The position numbers and the translations under genes were made by a program. Of a DNA stretch of 64,000 nt, positions 35,632-46,578 are shown one piece after another. Numbering within the stretch: position 1 is the stretch's first letter; every line of letters starts with the position of its first letter. The DNA lies in contig JAJEKB010021601.1 of the NCBI GenBank assembly GCA_022393335.1, positions 2,014,620 to 2,078,619 of the forward strand, in the 5' to 3' direction. Below the pieces are notes generated by a model. The model was not told the origin of the DNA and made no database searches. It worked only from the letters and a program-made list of their open reading frames with translations. The stretch is from Macrotrachela quadricornifera (lineage: Eukaryota; Rotifera; Eurotatoria; Philodinida; Philodinidae).

Positions 35632-35948
35632 TAGACCTCGGCAAGTGCAGCTCTAGTTCATATTTTATGAACTATTCAAAACGCTCACGCTCACAAACTG
35701 AACTATTTAAACAGCTCTTCTTGAACTGAACTGAACTTTTCGAACAGCTCTATTCAAATGACCTGATCCGCTTGAATAGGTCCTTTTGAACTGTTTGAAA
35801 AGTTCAGTTCATTTGAGTAGAGCTGTTCGAAAGTTCAGTTTAGTTTAAAAGAGATGTCCAAGCAGTTCAGTTCATTTGAACAGAGCTGTTCAAACAGTTC
35901 ATTAGTTCATTTGAACGGAGTTCATGAACTTGAGTTGGTCGACCCCTA
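35632..35948. mobile_element. 317-bp hAT-type MITE filled with GTTCA words, perfect 8-bp target duplication
   Basis: The direct repeat ATCACAAA flanks the element at 35624-35631 and 35949-35956. The ends are TAGACCTCGGC on the left and the complement TAGGGGTCGAC on the right, a hAT-like start with an 8-bp duplication. The interior is almost wholly made of the words GAACTGTTC, AGTTCATTTGAAC and GAACAGCTC and their variants, which fold back on themselves repeatedly. No coding sequence. Confidence 0.88.
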
Positions 35949-36270
35949 ATCACAAACACGAATAGGCAATTGATCTTCTCATCACATGAACAAATCATTG
36001 TAGAAAAAAGTATGCAATATCTTTTCACAAGGTAATGGGAATACGAAATTTGAATAAATCTTTTTTTTATATTATTCGATGAAGTATGAGCTGTTGAATA
36101 CGAAAATTTACTTTTCAATCTTAGTAAATATTTTCTCTTGGTCAAAAATGCGAAATACTGCAAAAGTGTCGTGTTTTTTTGAAAAAATCGATCCTTTTCA
36201 AAAGTTGTAAAGCTATTTGATCGTTTCACAGGAACGATTAAACTAAATATTTTATCTCATTCAACTCGTC

Positions 36271-36828
36271 ATCCCATGGTGTTCAACTGCGCTCAAACTG
36301 CGACGCAGTTTTGCGTAACTGCGACCACACTGTGACCCGTAATTGCGAAAAACTGCGGCGCAGTTACGCGCAACTGCGCCGCAGTTTCAGCATTTTCCGC
36401 AATTACGCCACAACTGCGATAAGGAACTTGCATTTGTAACAGAAGACGCCCAGTCAATGTCAGCATTTTATAAATAAATAAAAATTTAATAAATAAATTT
36501 TAATAATTGATAAGTTAATAAAAATTAATAAATTAATACTGATTAATTAATTCATAATTTATCATTTAGTACATCATGGCATTGATTTCTTTTTTTAGAA
36601 AAAAATGATGTATCTTTCTCATTGTAAAAAGTTAAAATGAGATAGAATGCTTGTGACCGTTCCTTTTATACCCCCATGCGTCAGTCCAAACTACGACGAC
36701 TGCGTCGCAGATGCGAACGCAACTACACCGCAGTTAAGCGCACTGAGGGTACTGTGTCGCAGTTAAGCGCAACTGCGGAGACTGCGCGCAACTGCGACGC
36801 AGTTGTCAAAAAAGTGGTGACATGGGAT
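36271..36828. mobile_element. GC-rich inverted-repeat element filled with CGCAACTGCG words
   Basis: The ends ATCCCATG and CATGGGAT are inverted. Two GC-rich clusters (about 36285-36425 and 36690-36812) consist of degenerate, mutually palindromic CGCAGTT/AACTGCG words such as GCGCAACTGCGCCGCAGTTT, separated by an AT-rich middle. The composition differs sharply from the flanks. No open frame or target duplication was identified. Confidence 0.75.
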
Positions 36829-37767
36829 AACAGTTCTCATCATGCTACGGATTGATTTTTTTTATTCTTTCCCATGTTGAGAAAAATTGTTTTAATAGGA
36901 CAGTAAGATAAAGGGATGAGAGAGAGATTCTCTGGAGGCTCGTCAGAAGGTTTCTAGAGTTTTCCTAATGGAAAAACATAGTTTTCTGATGTCAATCGGT
37001 ATTTTTGGTCTTTAATAGACAGAGTGATCATTCTTCATACGTGAATATTTAATATGAACGAGAATATGCAAAATAGAACTAGCAAAATAAAAATAATACA
37101 TTTCTTCAGGTTTTGTTATGTTCTTATTTGATATTCTAGGATGTAACTGAACTGTTTGTTTTGGAAAGTTGACTGAAAAACATTTTCAGTACATCGGCGC
37201 AGGTCCGATCTTGAGAATATGTTTCTAGTGGAACCAAAACTGCTGGACTGGTTTTAATACAGTTTTCCGTTCGACAAAATGTATACAAAAATCCGATATT
37301 AGTTTTTATTTCAAAACTTTGATCGATACGTAAAGGAACAAATGCTTTTTGATTGTACCAAAAACTGTCAATAGCATTTAGTTCACAATGCTATTTAGGG
37401 TAGTATGTAATCTTAATATTATATTTTATCGCTAGTATCTTAAGTTTTGTAACCTACACAATAGAGTATATTATATAGAACGGAAATGTCTTCAAAAATA
37501 TGAAATAAATTTCACGTACAGTTTTAAAAGCTCAATGTTTTGAGAGTATTTCACGAATTTCATCTAATTTAATTTTAACTGGTAATTGTATACGTCAATC
37601 TCTGTATAGATCAACTAAACTTGTTGATTTACTTATGTTTAGGCCCTATTTAAAATAGCAATCAATAATATTCATGCATTATGTTCATCAATATATTCGA
37701 TTTTCTCAAAGAAACATCGAGTACTAATAATTTTACCAAACTCTTGTAATGAATATACTTTCATACA

Positions 37768-38234
37768 TGTAGAACTCTAAGACTCCACTCGAGTATTAAA
37801 AATTTTACTCGAATTTTCAATTATTAAAAGTTTTAATACTCGAGTACTCGAGTACTCGAGTTTTCAACTATTCAATTATTCGGATATTCGACTATTCAAC
37901 TACTCAACTATTGATACATGAAAGATTAAGAACGCTAACTACAGGATGCTTCTTGGAGAATGCTAGAAGTAATACACATAATGTTGAGGGTGTGGGTGAG
38001 GTTGTCAAAGAACTGCTACCTGTAGGTTGCTGCCAAATGCAACGGGCAGCATCTTTCCTCCGCGAATTACTTTCAGCATCCTGCAGGCAACATTCTATAC
38101 GCAGCATACTACAATAGCATCCTTAATCTATCATATAGTAATACTTGAATAGTTAAAAATTCGAGCGCTCGAGTATTAAAAGTTGAAAACTCTAGTAAAA
38201 TTTTAATACTCGAATCGAATTAACGAGTTCTACA
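37768..38234. mobile_element. Inverted-repeat element with TACTCGAGTA words
   Basis: The ends TGTAGAACTC and GAGTTCTACA are followed inward by CGAGTATTAAAA-type sequence on both sides (ACTCGAGTATTAAAAATTTT on the left; AAAATTTTAATACTCGAATC on the right). The left arm holds CTCGAGTACTCGAGTACTCG and TATTC/TACTC words. The centre (37920-38130) is less biased and contains GCAGCAT/CAGGATGC words. Frames on both strands across the centre are not considered genes. Confidence 0.75.
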
Positions 38235-38347
38235 CTACTCGAAAGCTGTGGTTCATGATTTTATTAAATAAATACTTATATAAAAACTAGGATATTGACT
38301 ACTTTATCATTCTATTTAATTTATTTAAAATAATTGAAATTTTTCCT

Positions 38348-38762
38348 CACTACAGTGCACTGGTAGATAGATAGGTAGGCACGTGTGTATGTAGATAGAT
38401 AAATAGGTAGGTAGGTAAGTGGCTAATTAGTTAATTAGGTAGGTAGGCAAATAGATCGATGGAGAGATAGGAAGATAGGTAGGAAGGGAGGGAGGTAGAT
38501 AGTTAGGTAGGCACGTATGTATGTAGATAGATAAATGGGTAGGTAGATAAGTGGCTAATTAGATCATTAGGTAGGTAGGCAGATAGATCGATGGAGAGAT
38601 AGGAAGGTAGATAGTTAGGTAGGAAGGAAGGGAGGTAGGTAGATAGATGATTAGGTAGGAAGGGAGGTAGGTAGATAAATAGGTAAATACGTAGGCAGAC
38701 AGATAGGTAGGTAGATAGATAATTTACCTACCTATATATCTATCTATCAGTGTACTTTAGTG
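38348..38762. mobile_element. TIR-bounded GATA/GGTA microsatellite element
   Basis: The left end CACTACAGTGCACTGGTAGA matches the complement of the right end (TCTATCAGTGTACTTTAGTG) as a terminal inverted repeat beginning CACTA. The interior is a roughly 360-bp imperfect (TAGA/TAGG)n tract with short higher-order duplications, for example GGCACGT(A/G)TGTATGTAGATA twice. CACTA ends suggest a CACTA-like origin, but no matching 3-bp duplication was found. Confidence 0.72.
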
Positions 38763-39908
38763 GAAGCAAGATTTCAGTGATAATATTACTGATGTATGAC
38801 ATGTATTGGTCTATAATGATTCAATCTTCCCTTCTGAAGCCACTCCCTAAATAATCTCCATGGATTAGACAAGGGAGAATGGGCTAGGGAAGCTTTCTAA
38901 GCCACATCGAATGCTATATAGATTATATTGTTTCCGTAAACGTTTGAAGGAACTAAAATCAATTTACTGATATGCGGCCACACAATGGCAGCTAAGTATG
39001 ACAGTTGACTTAATGTTGTTATTCTTGGTATTAATCGAAAGTATTCGTCAAATACTTTTTCTCACATATAATTGTGTAGAGTTTTTGATAGATTACAACT
39101 TCATATATGTTGCATCTTTAGTCCTCTTATAGATATCAACATGGGTTAGATTGAGTGTGCGAATGTCTAGTCGTCTATTAATAAATTGATTCTAGTTTCT
39201 TCAAAGTCTCACAAAAACAGAACTTATTATATATCATTCATTGCGCCTCAAAATGATCTACAACATGATATATTTGTCTTTTTCATTTCTGAATAGATCA
39301 TCGCATCCGACAAAGTTTAGTAAATACTGTGATTGAAAGTTTTCAACCATCCTAAATGTACATATAGAAGTTATTCTGTGCCAGACATTCTGAGAATTGA
39401 ATCAAAACGAACGAAATATGAATTCTCTGATAATTTCAGAATTTATTTTGTGTCGATCTAATTTCGAAATTTCGACACAAAATAAATTTTCATCCTCACT
39501 CTTATCCTGAAGATTTTATCTACTATACAATTTATCATATGATGGAAAGTCCTAAGATTAAGTGAGAAATGTGAATTTATCTTTTAACTTAACTTTTACA
39601 AAATCATTTAAGATAATTATATTTATGATGATGTTAGGCTATTGAATATCATGATGGATGCAAATATAATAGTGAACTACATCTACACTCCTATTTCAGC
39701 CTCTTAATTTCAAATTACATATCGATATACTCATTCCATATCACTCACATACTTTACCTTCTCATTTTTACAGTAACAAACTACGATATTATTGTGAACA
39801 AGGATATCATTTTAGATTATCTGAACAATCCACAACATATTTGTTTATTTTCTCTTAATCTATATTTTCATCACATATATTCTACATTTCCAACATCATA
39901 TTTGAATA
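38763..39908. other. 5' flank of the FAD monooxygenase gene
   Basis: AT-rich, with no exon recognised. It includes one perfect hairpin listed separately. Confidence 0.3.
39441..39487. repeat. Perfect 16-bp-arm hairpin
   Basis: ATTTATTTTGTGTCGA (39441-39456) and TCGACACAAAATAAAT (39472-39487) are exact reverse complements around a 15-nt loop. It lies about 420 bp upstream of the monooxygenase start. A terminator-like or small MITE origin cannot be separated. Confidence 0.7.
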
Positions 39909-41509
39909 ATGACCACATCAATTTCTCCAACGTTTTCAATTAATAATATTAAAGCTAAAGTACCTTTTAATGTTGCTATCATAGGAGCTGGTATTGGTGG
40001 CCTTGCTACTGCTACGGTAAATCTTTTAGAACAAGAAATTAGAAAAAAAATCTTAGATTTTTAAGTCATATGAATCAATCTATTTCTATTAGGCATGTGC
40101 CAAAGTATCTATGAAAGTGACTGTTTATGAATCTGTTTCTCAAATGATGGAGGTTAGTATTTCACTTCTTATCTACATAATCGCTATATTTTTAACTATA
40201 TGATTAAAATAAAGGTTGGTGCAGGAATACAAATTGGACCTAATATGTCACGAATACTTCGTCGTTGGGATCTTCTTGATGTTTTATATGAACAAACTGT
40301 TAATATTGATGCACTTTCTCTTCGACGATATGCTGATGATAGTGAACTAGCTCGTGTATCAATGAACGAAAGTAAGAATATCTATGGTGCTCCTCTTTGT
40401 GTTGCACATCGTGCTGATCTTCTAAATACTCTGAAGAAAGGAGCTGAAGCTGCTGGTGTTCAAATTATAACTAAATCTTTCGTTGAAGATGTTGATTTTG
40501 ATAATGCTCGTATCAAAATAAAAGATAATGCAAATTGGATCGAACATGATGTGATTCTTGCAGCAGATGGTGTTAGATCAGGTGTTCGTTGTAAAATGTT
40601 GGCACTCTATGGTGTTCAAGATAAAGCAAGAGAAACAGGTGATGCTGCATGGAGAGTCATTATTCCTGCTGATCAAATATATAAAACTAAAGATGCTGAA
40701 TTAATCGAAGCTCTTGAAAGTTCTGTTGGACTTCGATGGATGGGTCCTTCAAGTCATATTATGTGTTATCCAATTAGAAATCATCAACTACTTAATATGG
40801 TTCTTCTTCATCCAGACAAAAACAATACGGAAGAATCATGGACAACCAAAGGAAACAAAAAAGATATGCTTGAATTCTATGATAATTGGAATCCTCGTGT
40901 CAAGAAATTACTTGATTGTGTACCAGAAGGAGATATTTTAGAATGGAAATTATGTGATCATGAACCATTACCTACCTGGGTTAGAGGTAAAGTTGCACTT
41001 GTTGGTGATGCAGCACATCCAATGCTTCCTTATGTTGCTCAAGGTGCTTCTCAAGCAGTAGAAGATGGAGCTATCATAGGCATTTGTCTTTCCATGATTG
41101 ATAGCAAAGAACAAATCAACACAGCATTGAAAGTATATGAGCTTGTACGAAAAGAACGAGCTGAGACAGTACAAGCATCTGCTATTCAAACACGTCATAT
41201 TTTGCATCTTCATGATGGAAAAGAGCAACAAGATCGAGATGATATCATTCGTAATGTAGCAAATGGAGCCTCCAATCCTGATCTTTGGTCTGATAGATCT
41301 TTTCAACAGTGGTGTTGGGTAAGTCTCTATTTTTCATTCAATATTATTATTATTATTCAATATAGAACACAGATACACAACAACAAACAATTGATATGTG
41401 GAATCAACTTGTACAACTAGTTACGAATGATCAAGATTTCGAATCACCCTTTAGTACAAAAGCACTTCCATGGCTTAAAAAGATTAATAAATCACAATGC
41501 AAAGAATAA
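39909..41509 (+). CDS. FAD-dependent aromatic monooxygenase, salicylate-hydroxylase-like, 471 aa
   Basis: Exons 39909-40016, 40093-40152, 40215-41318 and 41366-41509 give 471 residues. The group A flavoprotein family hydroxylates aromatic rings using NAD(P)H and O2. Visible signatures are VAIIGAGIGGLATATACA (Rossmann FAD site, residues ~23-40), VGAGIQIGPN just after it, ILAADGVRSGVR (the DG motif near residue 173), and VALVGDAAHPMLPYVAQGAS (the GD motif with the family's P-GQG-like segment). The length agrees with salicylate hydroxylases and relatives of about 430-470 aa. The first ATG precedes a short 22-residue leader. Such enzymes are common in fungi and bacteria and unusual in animals, so transfer is likely. 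The true substrate is unknown; FAD-dependent urate or kynurenine-type oxygenases have other motifs. Confidence 0.88.
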
Positions 41510-43179
41510 CAACAGCCAATTTTCCACGATACATAACAGTACAAATCGATCGAAATATCAGTTTAATTATGATTTATATTCTGTGCAGTGATAGTTCATG
41601 TACATTGTCAATTTTCGATAATGGTATTACTTCATAAATAAATCATTTTATCAGAAAAGCAATATTCTTTGATTTCATACTTTTCGGATGTATTCAAACA
41701 TCTATTTGTTAAAGATAATAAGAATTCATTTATCGACTTATATTCAGTCAAATTAATCATTATGAGTATAGTAGAATGTACAATATTCTTTGCTTTTTGC
41801 TACTTCACCACAAATAGTTGTATTTACACATAACTAAATCACTATAACGGATCAAATAAATCGATTCAACAGTAAATATATACATTGCCGTTTAAAAGTA
41901 ATCTACTCTTTTCAAGGTGAAATGTTAAGTACCAAGATCAATGTAGGTTCTAGAAACTTGGGATGAGGATTGATTGACGTAAGGGTTCGAATCCGATACA
42001 TGTCGCCTACGAAATTCTAATCTGGGGAAACTTCCTATTTGTTACAAATTTTGTGTTAGAAAATTGTGAAGTTCACAAATTTTTCCGAAGTCTTTTTTAT
42101 AAGCGGTGCTGAAAATTTATATTGTGCGAGGCTTGATAACGATAGAAGAAACTTTGGTTCTTTTAGAGTCCTGGAGAAATTCCAGGTATTTTTAACGGAG
42201 TCCAAGCTTGCTCTCATCTTATCATTTGCACTATGATTAAACAAATTCAAAAAGAAAAGAATGAAAATTGAAAAATCAATGTGCGGAGAAGACGAAAGCA
42301 GAGAATTAAAAACTCCAAAATATTGTTGTGAATCACAAAAATAGACCAACCGTTGATTTTTTTCGAGGTATTACGCATAATTTTTCATTGAAATGATTCT
42401 AACATTCATTAAAATTTTTTAAAAAACCCAAAAAAAAGTGTCAAATTTCTAGAAATTGTTCGATTAATAATTATAAAAAAATAATCAACAAGAAATATTT
42501 CCATTCCTATTTCACACAACTTGATCAATTTTATTTTATGATAGTTTTCTTCTACAAGTAATAAACAATAATATTCTAGAATATAACTACTGATGCAAAA
42601 TCAAATTCATTTTGATTCAAAATAATTAAACAAGATTTATTTCACATTGTTTTTCGATAAAATTATTATTTAAGAATATGTCTGCGTTATTTGAAATAAA
42701 ATAGAATAAACAGATAAATGAATTGACTAACAATATTATATATATACTCGCTTATCGAAGTAGAAAACAAAAATAATAAATCATTCTATTCTATCTTGTG
42801 CTCTATAACAAAAAAAAGTTATATGGTCTTTGTTTCAATTTAAAATCTTGTTATTGTTTAGAGAAACTAAGAAAATATAAGTTGTAAGCATTTTTCAGAT
42901 TTATAACTAGCTGTATTTCAATTTATATATAATAAAACTTTAGTTTGAGTAGAATATTTTATTCCAATTTATTCTTTAAAATTGGTTATAAAAATAATTT
43001 TAATTCAATACTGAAAATGTTATTCGTTTGAAGTTTGACATTTTATTCAATTCTATACACTGTTATTTTAGTTTGCAAATCGAACAAGAACAAGAACAAC
43101 ATTTTCTTTTTATATGCATAGCAATATTATTTTTTCTGACAAATTATTAAGTGTCAAGCATCGAACCACATTTTTTTTT
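41510..43179. other. AT-rich intergenic region with a FLYWCH-repeat relic
   Basis: No host gene recognised. A T-loop-like GGTTCGAATCC occurs at about 41984 but no tRNA cloverleaf was found. The one supported feature is the relic at 41996-42180. Confidence 0.35.
41996..42180 (+). repeat. Truncated copy of the 5' part of the FLYWCH repeat
   Basis: ACAAATTTTGTGTTAGAAAA, then TTCCGAAGTCTTTTTTATAA and GATAGAAGAAACTTTGG, follow the same order as the reverse complement of about 49725-49850 and as 8465-8560. The zinc-finger part is absent. Confidence 0.6.
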
Positions 43180-43510
43180 CTTTTCTTTCGTAGTCTCTTC
43201 ATTGCCCTCCTCATCTCTTATTCTAGAACCACTTTCTCCCTTTTCTCACCTATAATGACAAGGCAATTTTTTTTCTTTCTTTTTCAGTCATTACAGCGCT
43301 CTGATGAAATATGGTGAGGTATGTCGTTTTTTGAGCGACTTTTTCGGTGAAATCCTGACAGACTCTACGTCACTGCTTTCTTCACTGTAACCATATTATT
43401 TTTTTACTTTTCTCGTTTACAATGACAAGGCAATTTTTTTCTTTCTTTCTTCACTGCAACTAGATTTTTCTTTCACTTTTCTTATTTACAATGACAAGGC
43501 AAATTTTTGC
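43180..43510. repeat. Three spaced copies of ACAATGACAAGGCAA upstream of the GST gene
   Basis: TATAATGACAAGGCAATTTT (43251), TACAATGACAAGGCAATTTT (43419) and TACAATGACAAGGCAAATTT (43488) each follow a CTTTTCTC/CTTATT-type pyrimidine run. The last two belong to a tandem unit of about 70 bp (TCACTGTAAC / TCACTGCAAC). They lie 170-430 bp before the GST start codon. A regulatory role is possible but untested. Confidence 0.6.
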
Positions 43511-43682
43511 TTGTTACTTCCGCGGCCATCAAAATGAGACCATAGTTGTTTACACTATGATATTTGTTTTGAACGAGATGATTACTTTTATATATATATA
43601 TATATAGCACAAAATATATTTTATTACATTTCATTTCAGACATCTGACAATCAAAATATTTATCTAGAATATTTCAAAGAAG

Positions 43683-46385
43683 ATGACAATTACTGTTATT
43701 GGTGCATATAGATCAACATGTACAAAACGTGTTTTAACAACTCTCAATGAAAAAGGTTTGAAATATGAATTTCAACCAATTGATTTAGCTAAGGGTGAAC
43801 AAAAGGTAAGAGTTTAAAATGAATTTAAAAAAGAAATAATAAAATAAAATGTCGATCTATAGACTCCAAAATATTTGGAAGAAAAACAACCATTTGGTGT
43901 TATTCCTGTTCTTGTAGATGATGGATTTCAAATTTATGGTTAGTCACTTTTGTATATATTAAAAAATATATATCTATTTTCTTATAGAATCACGTGCTAT
44001 TTGTCGTTATTTGGAACTGAACTATAAAGGCAAAGGTACTGAATTGATACCAAGAGATATCGACGGAATAGGGCTTTTCGAACAAGCTGCATCTATTGAA
44101 GCATCCAACTTTGATCCTTATGCTAGTGGAATTGTCTTTGAAAGAGCTTTTAAAAAGTAAATAGCCAAAAGAACTTTTACATAATATATGAAGCATAATG
44201 ATTGTACCTTTGAATACTTTGCAAATATCTCACTACCTATAGATCATATAATCTTGACTTTTTTCTTAGAAAATGTGCCATGTAAAGTTCTACAATAACT
44301 ATATGAACAAAACTCTCTTGACTTGTTCTGATACTTTCTTCTATACCTAAAATTTATTTGTTTTGTAATAAGAATTTATCCATACAATTTTGGTAGAGCT
44401 TTTGACATCACATCTTCTGAAAAAAAGAATTAGGTTGTTATCATTATCCCAACTCGAGATATTTGCAAAATGAAAAATTCTTCTAAATATTTTTGTTATC
44501 CTAAAAATAGAGTGTGAAACAGCATCTGCTTGAAACTTGTTCATTTTGAGCATTGGAGATACTATGTAAACTAATTAAAAGGGATTTGTTCTTACGGGTG
44601 TTATATAGCTTTTTGGGGCGCATCTGTTGAAAAAAATCAAGATTCTAACATTTTTCATATACTACGACTTATACGAAATAAAAAAAATGTTACAAGCATT
44701 TTTGAACACAGCAAAAAGGGAATTTCGGATCTCGCTAATATGACTTTCGCCAAATAGCACTTTCATCAATTGGCCAATGTCCACCACACTTTCCCAAATT
44801 TAACAATAAACTGAGTGCATATTAAAGACATTTCTATTGTTTATATTAATGAGTGTAGTCTATGATATATGTATTCTATATCACATATCATTTTGTGACA
44901 ACTGGCAAAAGCCCATCGTACTTTTCTCGACGCAACTTCTGGACTTTTGCCAATCGCTGAGAGCACAATGGATCAGAGCTGAAATCGGCCTGATTCGGTC
45001 CCACTGGTAGATCGATCAATGGGAATCACATGTTCAAGCGGTGAAATTCTAGTCAAAAAGTTGTCAAGTTTTTTTTTTCAAAAAACGATCTAAAAATAGT
45101 TTAGGAGGAGAGATGGAGTCGGTCTGATCAGTCCAAGAGGAATGGAACGACTCCAATACTCTGGAGTACCATGAGAGTCAAAATCGAGCACAGATCTAAA
45201 GGTGGTCCACTGATATTCTAGTGATACTTCAATGGTATTCCAATGGTATTTTTAGAGTATTAGAGTCTGGCTTTCCCCCCTCGAGTCAACCGATAGTGAG
45301 CCCGAAAAAAGCGAAAATTCGTCGGTTCAAAGTTTTGAAAAATCTTCCTCGTTAAGCTCGTTTTTGACCATAAAACGAAAATGTCACATGTTTTTTGTCA
45401 GAATGCATAGAAAAGAACTCAAAACATAAATTATTTTAATTATTTGTTCTGAGGTTGTCTTTAAACAGATTCATAAGGATGTTATTTTTCGTGTGCTCCT
45501 AAACAATTTCATGTTTGGAGCTATTTATTTTTAAAATTATTTGCTGGAAAAAATTAGCAATTCTTTCACCAACTTTTAAGCGGTTTTCATCAGAATCTCT
45601 CCAGTGAAACATGTGACTCTAACTGGCTGTTTTCTAATTGATTCCAAATCTATTTAGGAGCGCATGAAAAAGAGATTCATTTCAATGAATCTTTTTAAAG
45701 AGAACATGAGAAAAATGGTTACAGTCATATATATTCTGAATACTTTTTAAGCATTCTGACAGAAAACGTGTGACATTTTGGCTTTTATGACCAAAACAGG
45801 AGTTAGCAAGGAAAGTTTTTCGAAACTTTCACCCAATGAATTTTCGGTTTTTATCGATCCGGCAGGATCGGTTGCAGCTCTACAATGAATCTTTGTCAAT
45901 ACACTCTCGAACTTCCGTCATTGACGAATTTCCAATTGGCGAAGAACGAGTAACTCTAATTTATCTATAGCGAGATATTTGAAAAATACTCAAAGATGTA
46001 ATCGTTATGTTTCATTCGTTATAATTCATTACATAATATTTTTCTCTTTATATTTTATAGACGAAAAGGTTTAGGAGAACCAGATGAAGCTAAAGTAGCA
46101 TCATTAAAAGAACAATTAAATGCCAAGATGGATGTCTATGAAAAGATACTATCTAAACAACCATATCTTGGTGGACAAGTAAGTTATAATTTTTCTCTAA
46201 TGCTTTTTCTTATCTACAAAAAATCATAGGTATTTACTTTGGCTGATCTATTTCATCTACCATATGGTTCGATGCTTGTCCAAATTGGCGAAGGAAGCTT
46301 TTTCGAATCACGACCACATGTCAAAGCATGGTGGGACAAAATTACATCACGACCTTCATGGGCAGCTGTGAAAAATATAGAATAA
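43683..46385 (+). CDS. Glutathione S-transferase, phi-like class, five exons, 213 aa
   Basis: Exons 43683-43805, 43863-43938, 43988-44156, 46061-46178 and 46230-46385 join in frame. GSTs conjugate glutathione to electrophiles. The thioredoxin-like N-terminus shows YRSTCTKRVLTTLNEKGL with the Ser/Thr/Cys region where phi enzymes have their catalytic Ser, then KYLEEKQPFGVIPVLVDD (cis-Pro) and YESRAICRYLE (the ESRA glutathione-binding motif). The C-terminal helical domain has VYEKILSKQPYLGG, TLADLFHLPY and HVKAWWDKITSRPSW, all characteristic of plant/fungal/bacterial phi-type GSTs. It is not a zeta GST: no SSCSWRVR motif was seen. Intron 3 (44157-46060) is 1.9 kb and filled with repeats; the other introns are about 50 nt. 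Transfer from a non-animal source is likely. Confidence 0.9.
44220..44730. repeat. Diverged copies of the 28-bp-block unit in GST intron 3
   Basis: Three copies of the shared block occur: minus at about 44270-44295 (TGTGCCATGTAAAGTTCTAC), plus at 44391-44419 (GGTAGAGCTTTTGACATCAC) and plus at 44601-44629 (GGGGCGCATCTGTTGAAAAA). They are followed by GATATTTGCAAAATG- and ACGAAATAAAAAAA-like sequence exactly as in 10516-11527. This is an old, end-eroded relative of that element. Confidence 0.7.
45290..45860. mobile_element. Foldback element in GST intron 3
   Basis: Left-arm landmarks CGAAAATTCGTCGG, TTTTGACCATAAAACG, AATGTCACATGTTTTTTGTC and TGTGCTCCTAAAC are mirrored on the right by TTTAGGAGCGCATGA, GACAGAAAACGTGTGACATT, TTTTATGACCAAAAC and GAATTTTCGG. 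Arms are about 260 bp. It is non-coding and accounts for much of the enlarged intron. Confidence 0.78.
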
Positions 46386-46578
46386 AACAAAAAAAAAACT
46401 TAGTGATAGAACATTTTACTATGTCTAGGAACGTATATTTGGTTTGATATTTTCTGTTTGATAATTTTTTTCTCATACTCATAAATAAAAAATGTGTCTA
46501 GCTGAAATGAAATATACTATTCAAGAATTGACAAGATAGATGAATAAATTATCTAAAACATTGTTCTCAACTAACATA

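Noticed and set aside
37904..38117. Open frames on both strands (~68 codons)
   Set aside because: They lie in the centre of an inverted-repeat element and overlap each other almost exactly.
38360..38745. CRISPR-like array
   Set aside because: It is an imperfect tetranucleotide microsatellite with no spacers, in a eukaryotic context.
41940..42010. tRNA gene around GGTTCGAATCC
   Set aside because: Only the T-loop-like box is present; no acceptor stem, D-arm or A-box at the right distance was found.
43683..46385. Maleylacetoacetate isomerase (zeta GST), which would complete a tyrosine-catabolism set
   Set aside because: The zeta N-terminal SSCSWRVR-type motif was not seen and the sequence follows phi-type motifs throughout.
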